This document shows positions 10,967 through 19,893 of a stretch of 52,108 bases of DNA, in pieces. Positions within the stretch are counted from its first letter, which is position 1. Each line of letters begins with the position of its first letter. This DNA is from Mycobacterium attenuatum (lineage in GTDB: Bacteria > Actinomycetota > Actinomycetes > Mycobacteriales > Mycobacteriaceae). The notes beneath the pieces are model-generated. The model saw nothing but the letters and a program-made list of their open reading frames with translations. It made no database searches and was not told where the DNA came from. The stretch is taken from the NCBI RefSeq assembly GCF_900566085.1, contig NZ_UPHT01000089.1, forward strand, positions 1-52,108. Direction: 5' to 3'. The position numbers and the translations under genes are program-made.

Positions 10967-11919
10967 TTCAGGATTCGCGCGGCGTCACCGACCATATGGT
11001 CCACGATGTCGGCAGCAGGGCGAACGTCGCGGATCAGTCCTATCGCCTCGCCGACGAGCACCGTGATGACGTCGAAATCCTCTGCTGCAGTGGCTTTTTG
11101 GAATTCGTCGACCGCCTCCGGCAACCGAGCTGACAATTCGGACTCGCGGCCGTGCCACCGCTGTATCAAGGCGTTGCGCACCATCCGCGCGTCATATTCG
11201 TCAGGCCAATCACGCTGCCGCACAATGTCATAGATCCTGGTGCGCACGGTATCGTCACCGGAGGCCGCGATACCCCGCCGCCGGGCTCGCGCTGACACCA
11301 GCGCCTCGGCGGCCGCCCAGAACCGGGTCCCGACGAGCACGCCGTCGGCCCCAAGGGCCAGCGCAGCCGCCAACCCACGACCGTCGGCCACGCCGCCAGC
11401 CGCCACCACCAGCGTTTCCGGCGAGCGTTGCGCAGCGAGATCGACGACGTCGGGCACCAGCGTGAAGGTGGACCGGGAGCCCATTCCGTGCCCGCCCGCC
11501 TCGCCGCCCTGGGCGACGATGATCTTCGCGCCGGCTGCCAGCGCAAGGCGCGCCTGATGCAGAGTTTGCACCTGAGCGGTCAGCGGAACGCCGGCGCCGC
11601 GAATGCGCTCGGCGAACGGTGTCAGGTCGCCGAACGACAGCATGACGGTCGCCGGTTGCTGCGCCAGCGCGTGCTCGAGCAGCCCGGGGTCGCGGGCTAG
11701 GCTCCAGGTGATGAACCCGTATCCGACTCGCGCGCCAGCGGTTTCGCCGATTTGTTCGTCCAGCCAATCGGCCTCGCCGTAACCGCCACCGACCAGGCCC
11801 AGACCACCGGCAGCCGTTACGGCAGCCGCGAGTCTGCCTCCCGAAACCAAGGCCATGGGCGCGAGCAGTATCGGATGTTGGATGCCGAGGAATTCGGTCA
11901 GCCGGGTGGTCAGCGACAT
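10960..11919 (-). CDS. Nitronate monooxygenase (2-nitropropane dioxygenase) family FMN enzyme
   Basis: 319 residues. The N-terminus LTEFLGIQHPILLAPMA is the standard opening of the NMO/NPD family. It is followed by AAGGLGLVGGG, the FMN/substrate-binding barrel strands, the GGEAGGHG motif containing the family's catalytic-site His, then AAGGVADGRGLAAALALGADGVLVGTRF, which forms the phosphate-binding end of the TIM barrel. It oxidises alkyl nitronates to carbonyl compounds with FMN and oxygen. ATG 11919 has GGAG about 7 bases upstream; longer in-frame forms reaching 12150 are Arg/Pro-rich and unlikely. The 400 bases upstream (11920-12321) hold no gene that I can support, only the copper-type operator described below. 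Confidence 0.88.
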   Translation of the reverse strand: MSLTTRLTEFLGIQHPILLAPMALVSGGRLAAAVTAAGGLGLVGGGYGEADWLDEQIGETAGARVGYGFITWSLARDPGLLEHALAQQPATVMLSFGDLTPFAERIRGAGVPLTAQVQTLHQARLALAAGAKIIVAQGGEAGGHGMGSRSTFTLVPDVVDLAAQRSPETLVVAAGGVADGRGLAAALALGADGVLVGTRFWAAAEALVSARARRRGIAASGDDTVRTRIYDIVRQRDWPDEYDARMVRNALIQRWHGRESELSARLPEAVDEFQKATAAEDFDVITVLVGEAIGLIRDVRPAADIVDHMVGDAARILNQ

Positions 11920-12169
11920 TGCCACGCTCCTTCGAGTTCGCCGGTGAGCAGACCGCCCCGTGGGAGCCGAAAGGCGGTTCCGCACAGCCATTGTCGGTGA
12001 CCGAGACACCCGCGGCCGCGCCGTCTGACCGCTGTCGGGACGGGTATTGGGCCGCCGTCGCCGGTGGGCGCCACTCATAGCACCCTGACCAGGGTAGAAC
12101 GTGGCTGATCGCGCCGGATGTGGCAAAGCCGACCCCACGTGGCGACCCAATCTAGAGGTCTTTGGCCCC

Positions 12170-12184
12170 TACCCAGGTGGGGTA
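12170..12184. promoter_or_regulatory. TACCC-N5-GGGTA palindrome, RicR/CsoR-type copper operator candidate
   Basis: The sequence TACCCAGGTGGGGTA matches the published mycobacterial RicR operator consensus TACCC-N5-GGGTA exactly in both half-sites. A TATATG (12183-12188) overlaps its right edge and could be a -10 element, so a bound repressor would block transcription. The next plus-strand gene is the DUF732 protein at 12322; the leader between them is about 130 bases and holds GGAG-like sites but no convincing small gene. That this site responds to copper is inference. Confidence 0.5.
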
Positions 12185-12321
12185 TATGTGTGGCATGCTG
12201 CGAAGGAGACAAACAGATACGGAGGTATCCCGGGAAACCTGACCAGACAGCCACTCGTGCGGCGTAAATCGCGTTCCACAGCCCGCCAAGTGACGCCTCT
12301 AGCGGAATGGAAGCCCCTGCC

Positions 12322-13320
12322 ATGTTCAGCGGCATCACTAGTCACGTCGGCGCCCTGGTTACCGCAGTCGTGGTGGTAACCGGCACAGCAGTTCTCCGGG
12401 GCGGCGCAGCAGCGGCCGACCCAAACCAGGACGACCAGTTTCTGGCACTGCTTGAGAAGAAAGAAATTCCCGCCCTCTCGAATGTGCCCCGCGTGATCGC
12501 CGCAGCCCACAAAGTTTGTCGCAAACTCGATGCCGGTATGCCGGTGGACGAAATAGTCGACAGGCTGCGCAATGACGCGTACGACATGGACCCCGCCCTG
12601 CGCCAATACCCGCCGCGGCGCGTCACGTCCACCATGACGCGATTCATCACGGCGGCAGTGGAAATCTACTGTCCGTACGACCGAGGCAAGATTGCGTCCA
12701 TCGCGGCCACTCCGGCGCCGCAAGCGAACGAATCGGCCCGCCGGATCGCCACGTACACCCCAGACACAGTCAACGCGGGATGTGCGGTACTGACGCCGCC
12801 GGCGTCAGAGATGACCAACATGGCGACGGCATGGCATGGACCGACCGGCATCGCTGCGATGCGGCTGCCGTTGCTGGCTGGCGGTGCTGTCGTCGCGGGC
12901 CGTCACGGGGACCGGTCGGCCGGCCACACACGTGGCACGATCGCGTTGCCCGTCACAGCGGTTGCACAGGGGGATCCCCAGCTGCCGAGTCCGCCGCAAA
13001 CTCCGGCGCCCCCGCCGCCGACGGCGCACATCGTGACACCGCCCCCACCGATGGCGACACCGCCGCCATCAAGACAATCGCCGCCGCCGCCACACGAGCC
13101 GCCCCCACAAGAATTGCTGCCACCACAAGAAGTGCCGCCGCCACAAGAGTCGCCGCCACAAGAGGTCGTGGAGCCTCCCGCCGATGCTCCTCAGCCCGGC
13201 GCCGGCGGTGGCAGCGGTGCGGGCGGCGGCGGTGGTAGTGGTGGTAGCGGCGGCGCCGGCCCGGTGCAACCGTCACCGACACGGCCCGCACCGCCGGGCG
13301 TCATCCGGCTCGCGCCTTGA
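12322..13320 (+). CDS. Secreted DUF732 protein with proline-rich and glycine-rich tail
   Basis: 332 residues from ATG 12322, which has GGAAG 8 bases upstream (an in-frame ATG at 12307 is the alternative). Residues 1-35 form a signal peptide (hydrophobic TAVVVVTGTAVL, Ala-rich cleavage site). Residues about 36-125 form a DUF732 domain: DDQFLALLEKKEIPALSNVP, a Cys in HKVCRKL, and a second Cys in EIYCPYD, a likely disulfide. The middle is Ala/Gly-rich. From about 215 the chain is Pro-rich with repeated PPQE units, then a Gly/Ser run and a short Pro-rich end. DUF732 proteins are small exported mycobacterial proteins of unknown function; the long tail suggests cell-wall spanning or surface exposure. 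The upstream copper-type operator hints at metal regulation. Confidence 0.75.
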   Translation: MFSGITSHVGALVTAVVVVTGTAVLRGGAAAADPNQDDQFLALLEKKEIPALSNVPRVIAAAHKVCRKLDAGMPVDEIVDRLRNDAYDMDPALRQYPPRRVTSTMTRFITAAVEIYCPYDRGKIASIAATPAPQANESARRIATYTPDTVNAGCAVLTPPASEMTNMATAWHGPTGIAAMRLPLLAGGAVVAGRHGDRSAGHTRGTIALPVTAVAQGDPQLPSPPQTPAPPPPTAHIVTPPPPMATPPPSRQSPPPPHEPPPQELLPPQEVPPPQESPPQEVVEPPADAPQPGAGGGSGAGGGGGSGGSGGAGPVQPSPTRPAPPGVIRLAP

Positions 13321-13554
13321 GACAGCACACAAGTTGACCGCCCGTCGCAACATCGATTCCAGCATGCGATCAACTGCGCTGCTCCTGGTGCGTCTGGTGG
13401 GTGACTTAGGTATTGCACCAGCGCTTTTGGGTGTCGAAGCCGTCGTGACGGACCGGGGCGCAGCTGACCGTTATCGGCCCGGTCGCTTTATGTAAGACTG
13501 GGCTGCGGCCCGGCCTCGTCCAGGTCGGCCCGATGAGTTCCGCGAAGGACAGGT
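13321..13554. other. Intergenic stretch without recognised gene
   Basis: Between the DUF732 stop and the PE remnant I see no frame with protein-like composition on either strand. It may carry the promoter of the former PE gene. Confidence 0.5.
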
Positions 13555-13731
13555 ATGTCGTATGTCATAGCGGCGCCACAGCTAATAGCCGCAGGCGCAA
13601 CGGATTTGGCGGATGGTGGTTCGACACTCAGCCAGGCACATGTGGCGGCGGCACGCCCTACCGTCGCGTTGCTGCCAGCAGCCGACGATTCGGTGTCGAC
13701 GGGGGAGTCAGTCCGGCTACACCGCCGCTGA
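13555..13731 (+). pseudogene. PE-domain remnant (degenerate PE/PE_PGRS 5' end)
   Basis: From ATG 13555 the frame encodes 58 residues beginning MSYVIAAPQLIAAGATDLAD, then STLSQAHVAAARPTVALLP and AADDSVS, before diverging and stopping at TGA 13729-13731. This follows the PE-domain N-terminus (MS[FY]VIAAPE..AAAATDLA...STLS.A...AAAPT..LLPAAADEVS) through about residue 47. The rest of the domain, the YxxxD/E secretion motif and any C-terminal domain are absent. In a different frame just downstream a short piece reads GYTAADQALEDR before TAA, possibly the continuation after an indel. I interpret it as a decayed PE gene. Confidence 0.65.
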
Positions 13732-13766
13732 CCAGGCTCTCGAGGACCGGTAACAGGCCGGATCAG

Positions 13767-14381
13767 TCAGCCGCCGAACGTTCCGGTGAATTGGGCCTGC
13801 GCCGTGGTGGCCCGCGTGATCGCCTCAGCCGCCCCTAACCCGACCAATCCCGCGCGAAGTTGGAGCGTGGCCGGAACCTGGTAGAGGGTGAAGCGGTAGT
13901 GGTGCGTCCCGGTGCCTGGCGGCGGGCAGGGCCCGGTGTAAGCGGCCTGGCCACCAGAGTTCGGCAGGCTGGTCCCGCCGGCAGGAGTCTGACCATCCGC
14001 AGAGCTGCCAGCTCCGGGTGGAATTCCGATCACGATCCAGTGGACGTAGTTTCCTTCGACCGCGTCGGGATCGTCGACCACCAGCGCCGCCCCCAACGGG
14101 GCGGACCAGCTCAACGGCGGCGCAAGATTGGCACCTTTGCAGGTGTATTGCACCGGTATGGGCGCGCCGTCGGCGAAGGCGGGACTGCTGATGGTCAACG
14201 GCCCGGTAGCGGGTGCCGCCTTGGTCGCGCCGGCCGTCAGCAACCTAGGCGTCGATGACGTCGATCGTATCGATGGCAAGGTCTGGCCGTCGCCGCCGTA
14301 ACCGCTCAGGGCCAGCACCAGAGCCAGCCCGCTGACACCCGAGGCAATCGACTTAAGTGCGTGTCCCGCTGCGAATTTCAT
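13767..14381 (-). CDS. PEBP-family (YbhB/YbcL-like) exported protein, LppC-like with mutated lipobox
   Basis: 204 residues from ATG 14381. The N-terminus has a signal-peptide core ([18 protein letters not shown]), then a Thr/Ala linker and a phosphatidylethanolamine-binding-protein domain: [70 protein letters not shown]. These are the conserved ligand-site segments of the bacterial PEBP family. In H37Rv the lipoprotein LppC family sits at this position upstream of fadB5. Here the expected lipobox L-S-G-C reads L-S-G-Y: a single G-to-A change turns Cys (TGC/TGT) into Tyr (TAC). It therefore cannot be lipidated at that residue and would be secreted or anchored by its signal. An in-frame GTG at 14387 is an alternative start. 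Confidence 0.8.
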   Translation of the reverse strand: MKFAAGHALKSIASGVSGLALVLALSGYGGDGQTLPSIRSTSSTPRLLTAGATKAAPATGPLTISSPAFADGAPIPVQYTCKGANLAPPLSWSAPLGAALVVDDPDAVEGNYVHWIVIGIPPGAGSSADGQTPAGGTSLPNSGGQAAYTGPCPPPGTGTHHYRFTLYQVPATLQLRAGLVGLGAAEAITRATTAQAQFTGTFGG

Positions 14382-14481
14382 GAACACAGTGTCGCTCGCG
14401 GCACTCGCAGAACAAAGGGACGGCGCCGTTCACGACACCGCCGCAACGGCCGCGCGCCCTGGCGGCGCGGAACGCGCGGCC

Positions 14482-14928
14482 TCAGCCGGTGCGCCGCTTG
14501 ACCGCTAACACCCGATCGCGAAGGCCACGGGTCGCGGTGTCCATCACGCCTTTGGTGCCTCGTCTGACGACGAATCCCGGCAGCGGCACCACCAGGTCCA
14601 CGGTGAGGTCGAAACGTACTCGCGTGGAATCGCCGTCCGGGATCAGCGTGTAGCGGCCCTGCTGTCCGCGTTGTTGTTTGGCGCTGACCAAGGTCCAGCT
14701 CACCCCGTCGTCGTGAACCGAGTAGTCCAGCACCTGCTCGTCGCCGACGCCGACGATCTTGACCTCTTGCCGAGACTTGGTCGGACGGCCATGATCGTCG
14801 CGCTCGAGGATTTCGACCTTCCGATGAATAGAGGACCACTCCGGCAACGATTCGAGGTCGAATAAGACGTCGAGGATTTCTTCGGGTGTCGCCTCGATGA
14901 CGAGCTCGCGGGACTCGGTGACGGCCAT
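14482..14928 (-). CDS. SRPBCC-family protein (TB16.3/Rv2185c-like)
   Basis: About 148 residues from ATG 14928 (MAVTESRELVIEATPEEILD). The order of segments is that of the mycobacterial TB16.3 type of polyketide cyclase/dehydrase-like proteins: a first strand and helix with DVLFDLESLPEWSSIHRKVE, ILERDDHGRPTKSR, YSVHDDGVSWTLVSA, GRYTLIPDGDSTRVRFDLTV, and a C-terminal helix with VMDTATRGLRDRVLAVKRR. These proteins have a hydrophobic cavity that binds lipids or aromatic ligands; the ligand is unknown. An alternative ATG lies at 14940. It stands upstream of the LppC-like gene on the same strand with about 100 bases between them. Confidence 0.8.
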   Translation of the reverse strand: MAVTESRELVIEATPEEILDVLFDLESLPEWSSIHRKVEILERDDHGRPTKSRQEVKIVGVGDEQVLDYSVHDDGVSWTLVSAKQQRGQQGRYTLIPDGDSTRVRFDLTVDLVVPLPGFVVRRGTKGVMDTATRGLRDRVLAVKRRTG

Positions 14929-15013
14929 GGGGGAAGACATAGCCAACACCGCGCGCGCTGAAACAACCCTGACGTCGCCCCCGAGAGGACACCGCCACCC
15001 TGCATTTCAGTAC

Positions 15014-16018
15014 TCAGGGGACCAGGACAACCTTGCCGATGTTCTCCCGGGCCGCCAGAATCCGGTGCGCATTGGCTGCTTGGGCGAACGGCACGGCCGC
15101 GTGAACAATCGGCGCGGCTGTGCCCTCGTCCAGGGCCTCACGAAGCGGCGTGATCCAGGGCTGCAGGGTGCCGCGGTCGTCCCACAATCGCAGCATGTTG
15201 AGACCGATCACCGTCTTCGAGTCCTCGAGTTGCTTCATCAGGTTGAAACCGCGCAGCATCGCCAGCGCATGCGGAGCCACCCGGCGCAGTGACCGCTTCT
15301 CACCGTGCTGCATGTTCGAAATCCCGTATCCGACCAGCCTTCCCCCGGGGCGCAGCAGATCGTAGGACCGCCGCAGCGAGGTGCCGCCGAGTGCGTCGAG
15401 CACGAGGTCATACCGCCCCAGGCCCTTCCACCAGCCGTCGCGGCGGTAGTCGATGGCGCGATCCACGCCCAATTCGGCCAGCTTGTCGTGCTTTGCCGGC
15501 GAGGCGGTGCCGTGCACTTCGGCGCCGGCCGCCTTGGCGAACTGAATGGCCGCGATGCCCACCCCGCCCGCGGCCGCATGAACCAGCACCCGCTCGCCGG
15601 CGCGTAACGACCCGTATCCGTGCAGCGCCGCCCAAGCCGTCGCGTAGTTCACCGGCACCGCGGCGCCCTGCTCGAAACTCAGTGACTCGGGAAGCACCAC
15701 CGAATCCGTCGCGGCAACGTTGACTATTTCGGCGTAACCGCCGAATCGTGTTCCGGCCAGGACGCGTTCGCCAACCAGGCTAGGGTCGATACCCTGCCCG
15801 ACAGCCTCGACGGTTCCCGCCACCTCGTATCCGACCACCGCCGGAAGTTTCGGCGCATCCGGGTACAGGCCGACCCGGGCCAGGTGGTCGGCGAAGTTCA
15901 CGCCGGCGGCCCGAACGGCGATCCGCAGCTGGCCGGGTCCGGGCGGCGGCGGGTCCGGCCGCTGCTGCACCTGCAGCACCGATGGGTCGCCATGCTTGGT
16001 GATAACGACTGCACGCAT
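15014..16018 (-). CDS. fadB5: Zinc-independent quinone oxidoreductase / zeta-crystallin-like MDR (FadB5-like)
   Basis: 334 residues, the exact length of Rv1912c (FadB5). The N-terminal catalytic domain opens MRAVVITKHGDPSVLQVQ and contains GVNFADHLARVGLYP and VVGYEVAGTVEAVG. The NADPH-binding Rossmann motif is LVHAAAGGVGIAAIQFAKAAGAEV at about 143-166 (shown here as AAAGGVGIAAIQFAKAAGAE). Zinc-ligand cysteines of alcohol dehydrogenases are absent, placing it in the quinone oxidoreductase branch; the name FadB5 (3-hydroxyacyl-CoA dehydrogenase) is historical. It is divergent from the metallo-hydrolase gene, with about 175 bases between starts. Confidence 0.88.
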   Translation of the reverse strand: MRAVVITKHGDPSVLQVQQRPDPPPPGPGQLRIAVRAAGVNFADHLARVGLYPDAPKLPAVVGYEVAGTVEAVGQGIDPSLVGERVLAGTRFGGYAEIVNVAATDSVVLPESLSFEQGAAVPVNYATAWAALHGYGSLRAGERVLVHAAAGGVGIAAIQFAKAAGAEVHGTASPAKHDKLAELGVDRAIDYRRDGWWKGLGRYDLVLDALGGTSLRRSYDLLRPGGRLVGYGISNMQHGEKRSLRRVAPHALAMLRGFNLMKQLEDSKTVIGLNMLRLWDDRGTLQPWITPLREALDEGTAAPIVHAAVPFAQAANAHRILAARENIGKVVLVP

Positions 16019-16193
16019 TGGGTTCCTCGTGTTCTTCCGAATCGAGTTGCAACACCCGGACTCCCACGTCCGGCGCCCTCCGCAACCCGCTGGTCGCCAC
16101 GTGGCAGCAAAGGCGGCGGTAATGCAGTTGGTGCGCAGCCACGTGAATTTGCAGTATGGCAGGAACTGCGCTTGGCGGCTTAACGTGCTAGCT

Positions 16194-16916
16194 GTGCACT
16201 ACAACTGGGAACAACTGACCGCAACGGTGCATCGCTGCCGGCTGCCGTTTTGCGACGTCACGGTCGGCCTGGTGGTGGGCCGCGGCACGGCCCTGCTGAT
16301 CGATGCCGGCACCACGCTAGCTGAAGCGGCCGCGATCCAGGCCGATGTCAGCCAGATCGCCCATTGCGGAGTAACACATATTGTCTTGACACACAAGCAT
16401 TTTGACCACGTCCTGGGATCGTCGGGCTTCACCGGCGCCGAGATACACGCCGCACCCGAGGTCGTCGACTACCTGTCGTCGGCGACCGATCGGCTGCGCG
16501 CCCATGCGCTGCGATACGGGGCCGAGGCGGCGGAGATCGACCGCGCGATCGCCGCCTTGCGGCCGCCGCAACGGGGTATCTACGACGCGGTAATCGATCT
16601 CGGCGGCCGCGCCGTCACGGTCGCCCACCCCGGTGTCGGTCACACCACCGCGGACCTGGTGGTGGTGGTCCCGGGTGCAGCCGGTAGCGGCGAACCGGTC
16701 GTGGTCTTCACCGGCGACCTCGTTGAGGAGTCCGCCGACCCCCTGATCGACGCCGATTCCGATGTCGCGGCCTGGCCCGCGACGCTGGATGGGCTACTGG
16801 CGCTTGGCGGACCCGACGCCGTCTACGTCCCCGGCCACGGCAATGTCGTCGATGCGGAGTTCGTGCGGCGCCAGCGGGATTGGCTGAGCGAGCGGGCGGG
16901 CCGTCAACCGCAGTGA
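16194..16916 (+). CDS. Metallo-beta-lactamase-fold hydrolase (Rv1913-like)
   Basis: About 240 residues. The MBL metal motif THKHFDH (HxHxDH) lies around residues 65-71, preceded by LLIDAGTT. Further ligands are in HPGVGHTTADLVV, FTGDLVEE and the C-terminal VPGHGNVVD. All five classical metal-binding positions are visible, so a catalytically competent hydrolase is likely; the substrate cannot be told. I place the start at GTG 16194 (VHYNWEQLT). GTG 16185 is equally possible, and the frame stays open to 15996 but overlaps the fadB5 start. Position after fadB5 and before aceA matches Rv1913. Confidence 0.83.
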   Translation: MHYNWEQLTATVHRCRLPFCDVTVGLVVGRGTALLIDAGTTLAEAAAIQADVSQIAHCGVTHIVLTHKHFDHVLGSSGFTGAEIHAAPEVVDYLSSATDRLRAHALRYGAEAAEIDRAIAALRPPQRGIYDAVIDLGGRAVTVAHPGVGHTTADLVVVVPGAAGSGEPVVVFTGDLVEESADPLIDADSDVAAWPATLDGLLALGGPDAVYVPGHGNVVDAEFVRRQRDWLSERAGRQPQ

Positions 16917-17090
16917 CCTCGCGGTCCAAGGCCGGGCATGCGGCGACCAGGACGCCCGGGTCGCCGGCTGCGAGCCATCGGCTTGACCGCGGCCCGGGGA
17001 CAACCACCCGTCAGCCGATGAATTAAGTGCCCGAGCCAGGGATACACTCTGTGCGTCAGCGGAATCGGGCGCACAAAGGAGCGCAAGCCC

Positions 17091-19379
17091 ATGGCTATCG
17101 CCGAAACGGACGCTGAGGTCCGTACACCATTCGAGCAAAATGTCGCCGAGACTCAGCGATACTTCGACAGCGCGCGCTTCGCCGGAATCATCCGGCTCTA
17201 CACTGCCCGGCAAGTCGTAGAGCAGCGCGGCACCATCCCGGTCGACTACACCGTGGCTCGCACCGCTGCGGCGGCTTTCTACCAGCGCCTGCGCGAACTG
17301 TTCGCCGAGAACAAGAGCATCACCACCTTCGGCCCCTACTCGCCGGGGCAGGCGGTGAGCATGAAACGAATGGGCATCGAGGCGATCTACCTCGGCGGAT
17401 GGGCAACCTCAGCCAAGGGTTCCACCACCGAAGATCCCGGGCCCGACCTGGCCAGCTACCCGCTGAGCCAAGTGCCCGACGACGCCGCCGTCCTGGTGCG
17501 CGCACTGCTGACCGCCGACCGCAACCAGGAGTATCTGCGGCTGCACATGACCGAACAGCAGCGCGCGACGGCCCCGCTCTACGACTTTCGGCCGTTCATC
17601 ATCGCCGACGCCGACACCGGCCACGGCGGTGATCCCCACGTGCGCAACCTGGTCCGCCGCTTCGTCGAGGTCGGCGTGCCCGGCTACCACATCGAGGACC
17701 AGCGCCCGGGCACCAAGAAGTGCGGCCACCAGGGCGGCAAGGTTCTGGTGCCGTCGGACGAACAGATCAAGCGACTCAACGCCGCCCGATTCCAGCTCGA
17801 CGTCATGGGAGTGCCCGGCATTATCGTCGCGCGCACCGACGCAGAGGCGGCCAACCTGATCGACAGCCGAGGCGACGAACGCGACCAGCCGTTCCTGCTG
17901 GGCGCCACCAACCTCAACATTCCCTCGTACAAAGCGTGTTTCTTGGCGATGCTGCGGCGCTTCTACGAACTGGGCGTCAAGGAACTCAACGGTCACCTTC
18001 TCTACTCGCTGGCCGAGGGTGAGTACGCGACGGCCAGCGCCTGGCTCGAGCGCCAAGGGATCATGGGCGTGATCACCGATGCCGTCAACACCTGGCGGGA
18101 AAACGGCATGACGTCCATCGACGACCTCTTCGACCAGGTGGAATCGCGGTTCGTGGCCGCCTGGGAGGACGACGCGGGGCTGATGACGTACGGCGAAGCC
18201 GTGGCCGATGTCCTCGCATTCGGCGAGAGCGAAGGTGAATCCGCTGCCATGAGTCCCGAGGAATGGCGCGCGTTCGCCGGTCGTGCCTCGCTCTACGCCG
18301 CCCGGACAAAGGCCAAGGAACTGGGCGCCGATCCGGGGTGGGACTGCGAGCTGACCAAGACCCCGGAGGGCTACTACCAGGTACGTGGCGGCATTCCGTA
18401 TGCGATCGCCAAATCGCTGGCGGCTGCACCGTTTGCCGACATCCTCTGGATGGAAACCAAGACCGCCGATCTGGCCGATGCCCGCCAGTTCGCCGAGGCG
18501 ATCCATGCCGAGTATCCCAATCAAATGCTGGCTTACAACCTTTCGCCGTCGTTCAACTGGGACACCACCGGTATGACCGACGAGGAGATGAAGCAGTTCC
18601 CCGTTGAGCTGGGCAAGATGGGCTTCGTCTTCAACTTCATCACCTACGGCGGACACCAAATCGACGGCGTGGCGGCCGAGGAATTCGCCACCTCGCTGCA
18701 GCAGGACGGCATGCTTGCATTGGCCCGCCTGCAGCGCAAGATGCGCCTGGTCGAGTCGCCCTACCGCACACCGCAGACCCTGGTCGGCGGGCCGCGCAGC
18801 GACGCGGCACTGGCCGCCTCGTCTGGGCGTACGGCCACCACCAAGGCGATGGGCAAGGGCTCCACACAGCACCAGCACCTGGTCCAGACCGAGGTGCCCA
18901 AGAAGCTGCTAGAGGAATGGCTGGCCCTGTGGAGCGAGCACTATCAGCTCGGCGAGAAACTGCGCGTCACACTGCGGCCCCGTCGCGCCGGCTCGGATGT
19001 GCTGGAGCTCGGGATCCACGGCAACGACGATGAACAGCTGGCCAACGTCGTCTTCGACCCGATCAAGGATCGGCACGGCCGCAGCATCCTCACGGTGCGT
19101 GACCAGAACACGTTCGCCCAGAAGCTGCGGCAGAAGCGGCTGATGACGCTGATCCATCTGTGGCTGGTGCACCGGTTCAAGGCCGACGCCGTGTATTACG
19201 TGACGCCGACCGAGGACAACCAGTACCAGACCTCAAAGATGAAGTCGCACGGCATCTTCAGCGAGGTCAATCAGGACGTGGGTGAGATCATCGTCGCCGA
19301 GGTGAACAAGCCGCGTATCGAGGAGCTGCTGACTGCTGACCGGGTGGCGCTTCGGCAGTTGATCACCAAGGACGGGTAG
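17091..19379 (+). CDS. aceA: Isocitrate lyase, long form (ICL2), intact
   Basis: 762 residues in one uninterrupted frame; in H37Rv the orthologue is split into aceAa/aceAb (Rv1915/Rv1916). It cleaves isocitrate to glyoxylate and succinate (glyoxylate shunt) and related proteins also act on 2-methylisocitrate. Visible features are the substrate-binding [17 protein letters not shown] region, DADTGHGG for the metal, the catalytic Cys loop KKCGHQGGK (residues about 206-214), and NLSPSFNW. The extra C-terminal domain of about 150 residues (from about 600; [38 protein letters not shown]) is the acyl-CoA-responsive regulatory domain described for ICL2. AAAGGAG lies 10 bases before ATG 17091. It appears monocistronic. 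Confidence 0.96.
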   Translation: MAIAETDAEVRTPFEQNVAETQRYFDSARFAGIIRLYTARQVVEQRGTIPVDYTVARTAAAAFYQRLRELFAENKSITTFGPYSPGQAVSMKRMGIEAIYLGGWATSAKGSTTEDPGPDLASYPLSQVPDDAAVLVRALLTADRNQEYLRLHMTEQQRATAPLYDFRPFIIADADTGHGGDPHVRNLVRRFVEVGVPGYHIEDQRPGTKKCGHQGGKVLVPSDEQIKRLNAARFQLDVMGVPGIIVARTDAEAANLIDSRGDERDQPFLLGATNLNIPSYKACFLAMLRRFYELGVKELNGHLLYSLAEGEYATASAWLERQGIMGVITDAVNTWRENGMTSIDDLFDQVESRFVAAWEDDAGLMTYGEAVADVLAFGESEGESAAMSPEEWRAFAGRASLYAARTKAKELGADPGWDCELTKTPEGYYQVRGGIPYAIAKSLAAAPFADILWMETKTADLADARQFAEAIHAEYPNQMLAYNLSPSFNWDTTGMTDEEMKQFPVELGKMGFVFNFITYGGHQIDGVAAEEFATSLQQDGMLALARLQRKMRLVESPYRTPQTLVGGPRSDAALAASSGRTATTKAMGKGSTQHQHLVQTEVPKKLLEEWLALWSEHYQLGEKLRVTLRPRRAGSDVLELGIHGNDDEQLANVVFDPIKDRHGRSILTVRDQNTFAQKLRQKRLMTLIHLWLVHRFKADAVYYVTPTEDNQYQTSKMKSHGIFSEVNQDVGEIIVAEVNKPRIEELLTADRVALRQLITKDG

Positions 19380-19422
19380 ATCGGCCGACGGCGTGGCGCC
19401 GTGATCAGGCCCCACTGAACGG

Positions 19423-19596
19423 TTACGGCCCAGTGCCGGTGCGGAAGAAGCCCGCGAGATTTTGGCCGACATTCTTGATGCCGGAGTTGAAGGCCGACGT
19501 AAGGATGCCAACCGGGCTCGTGTTGTACCAGCCCGAGATGGTGTTGCCCAAGTTCGCGACACCGGATTGCGGTTGGCCGTCGACAGCCGAAATTTC
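19423..19596 (-). pseudogene. PPE (MPTR-type) 3' remnant
   Basis: The minus frame ending TAA at 19423-19425 reads SGVANLGNTISGWYNTSPVG, then ILTSAFNSGIKNVGQNLAGF and FRTGTGP. The NxGxxNxG-like spacing and phrases such as 'GNTISGWYNTS' and 'SGIKNVGQNLAGF' are those at the C-terminal ends of PPE-MPTR proteins. In H37Rv PPE34 and PPE35 lie exactly here, downstream of aceAb and on the minus strand. Upstream of about 19650 there is no PPE sequence, so only the last 60-75 codons survive. The rest of the 19380-19893 gap holds one 31-residue open frame (19614-19709) that I do not call. Confidence 0.55.
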
Positions 19597-19893
19597 TATC
19601 GTGACGGAAAACGATGAAGTTCGACCTCGATGAATGGGCGCGCACATTCATCGAGCGACTCGGGGTAATAGCACAGATGATAGATGCCCGTTACCGGACC
19701 GGGCCTTGATCCACACCAACGGCTAAGCGTCGGCGGATCGAATCACCACTAGGCCATCGGTTAGGCCATCGGTGTCAACGGCCCGGCGTCGGTGATCGTT
19801 AACCGCTCCGCGGCGCAGGAACGTACCGTTTGCGCCGGCGCCGCTGGGGGTATGGGACTTGACACCGGCGACCGAGCGGAAAGTGGGGTTGCG

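Noticed and set aside
17409..18878. 489-residue minus-strand frame
   Set aside because: Antisense to aceA; a high-GC codon shadow.
19614..19709. 31-residue plus-strand frame (MKFDLDEWARTFIERLGVIA...)
   Set aside because: It looks protein-like and has a weak GGA upstream, but it is too short and has no known relative; kept as a note only.
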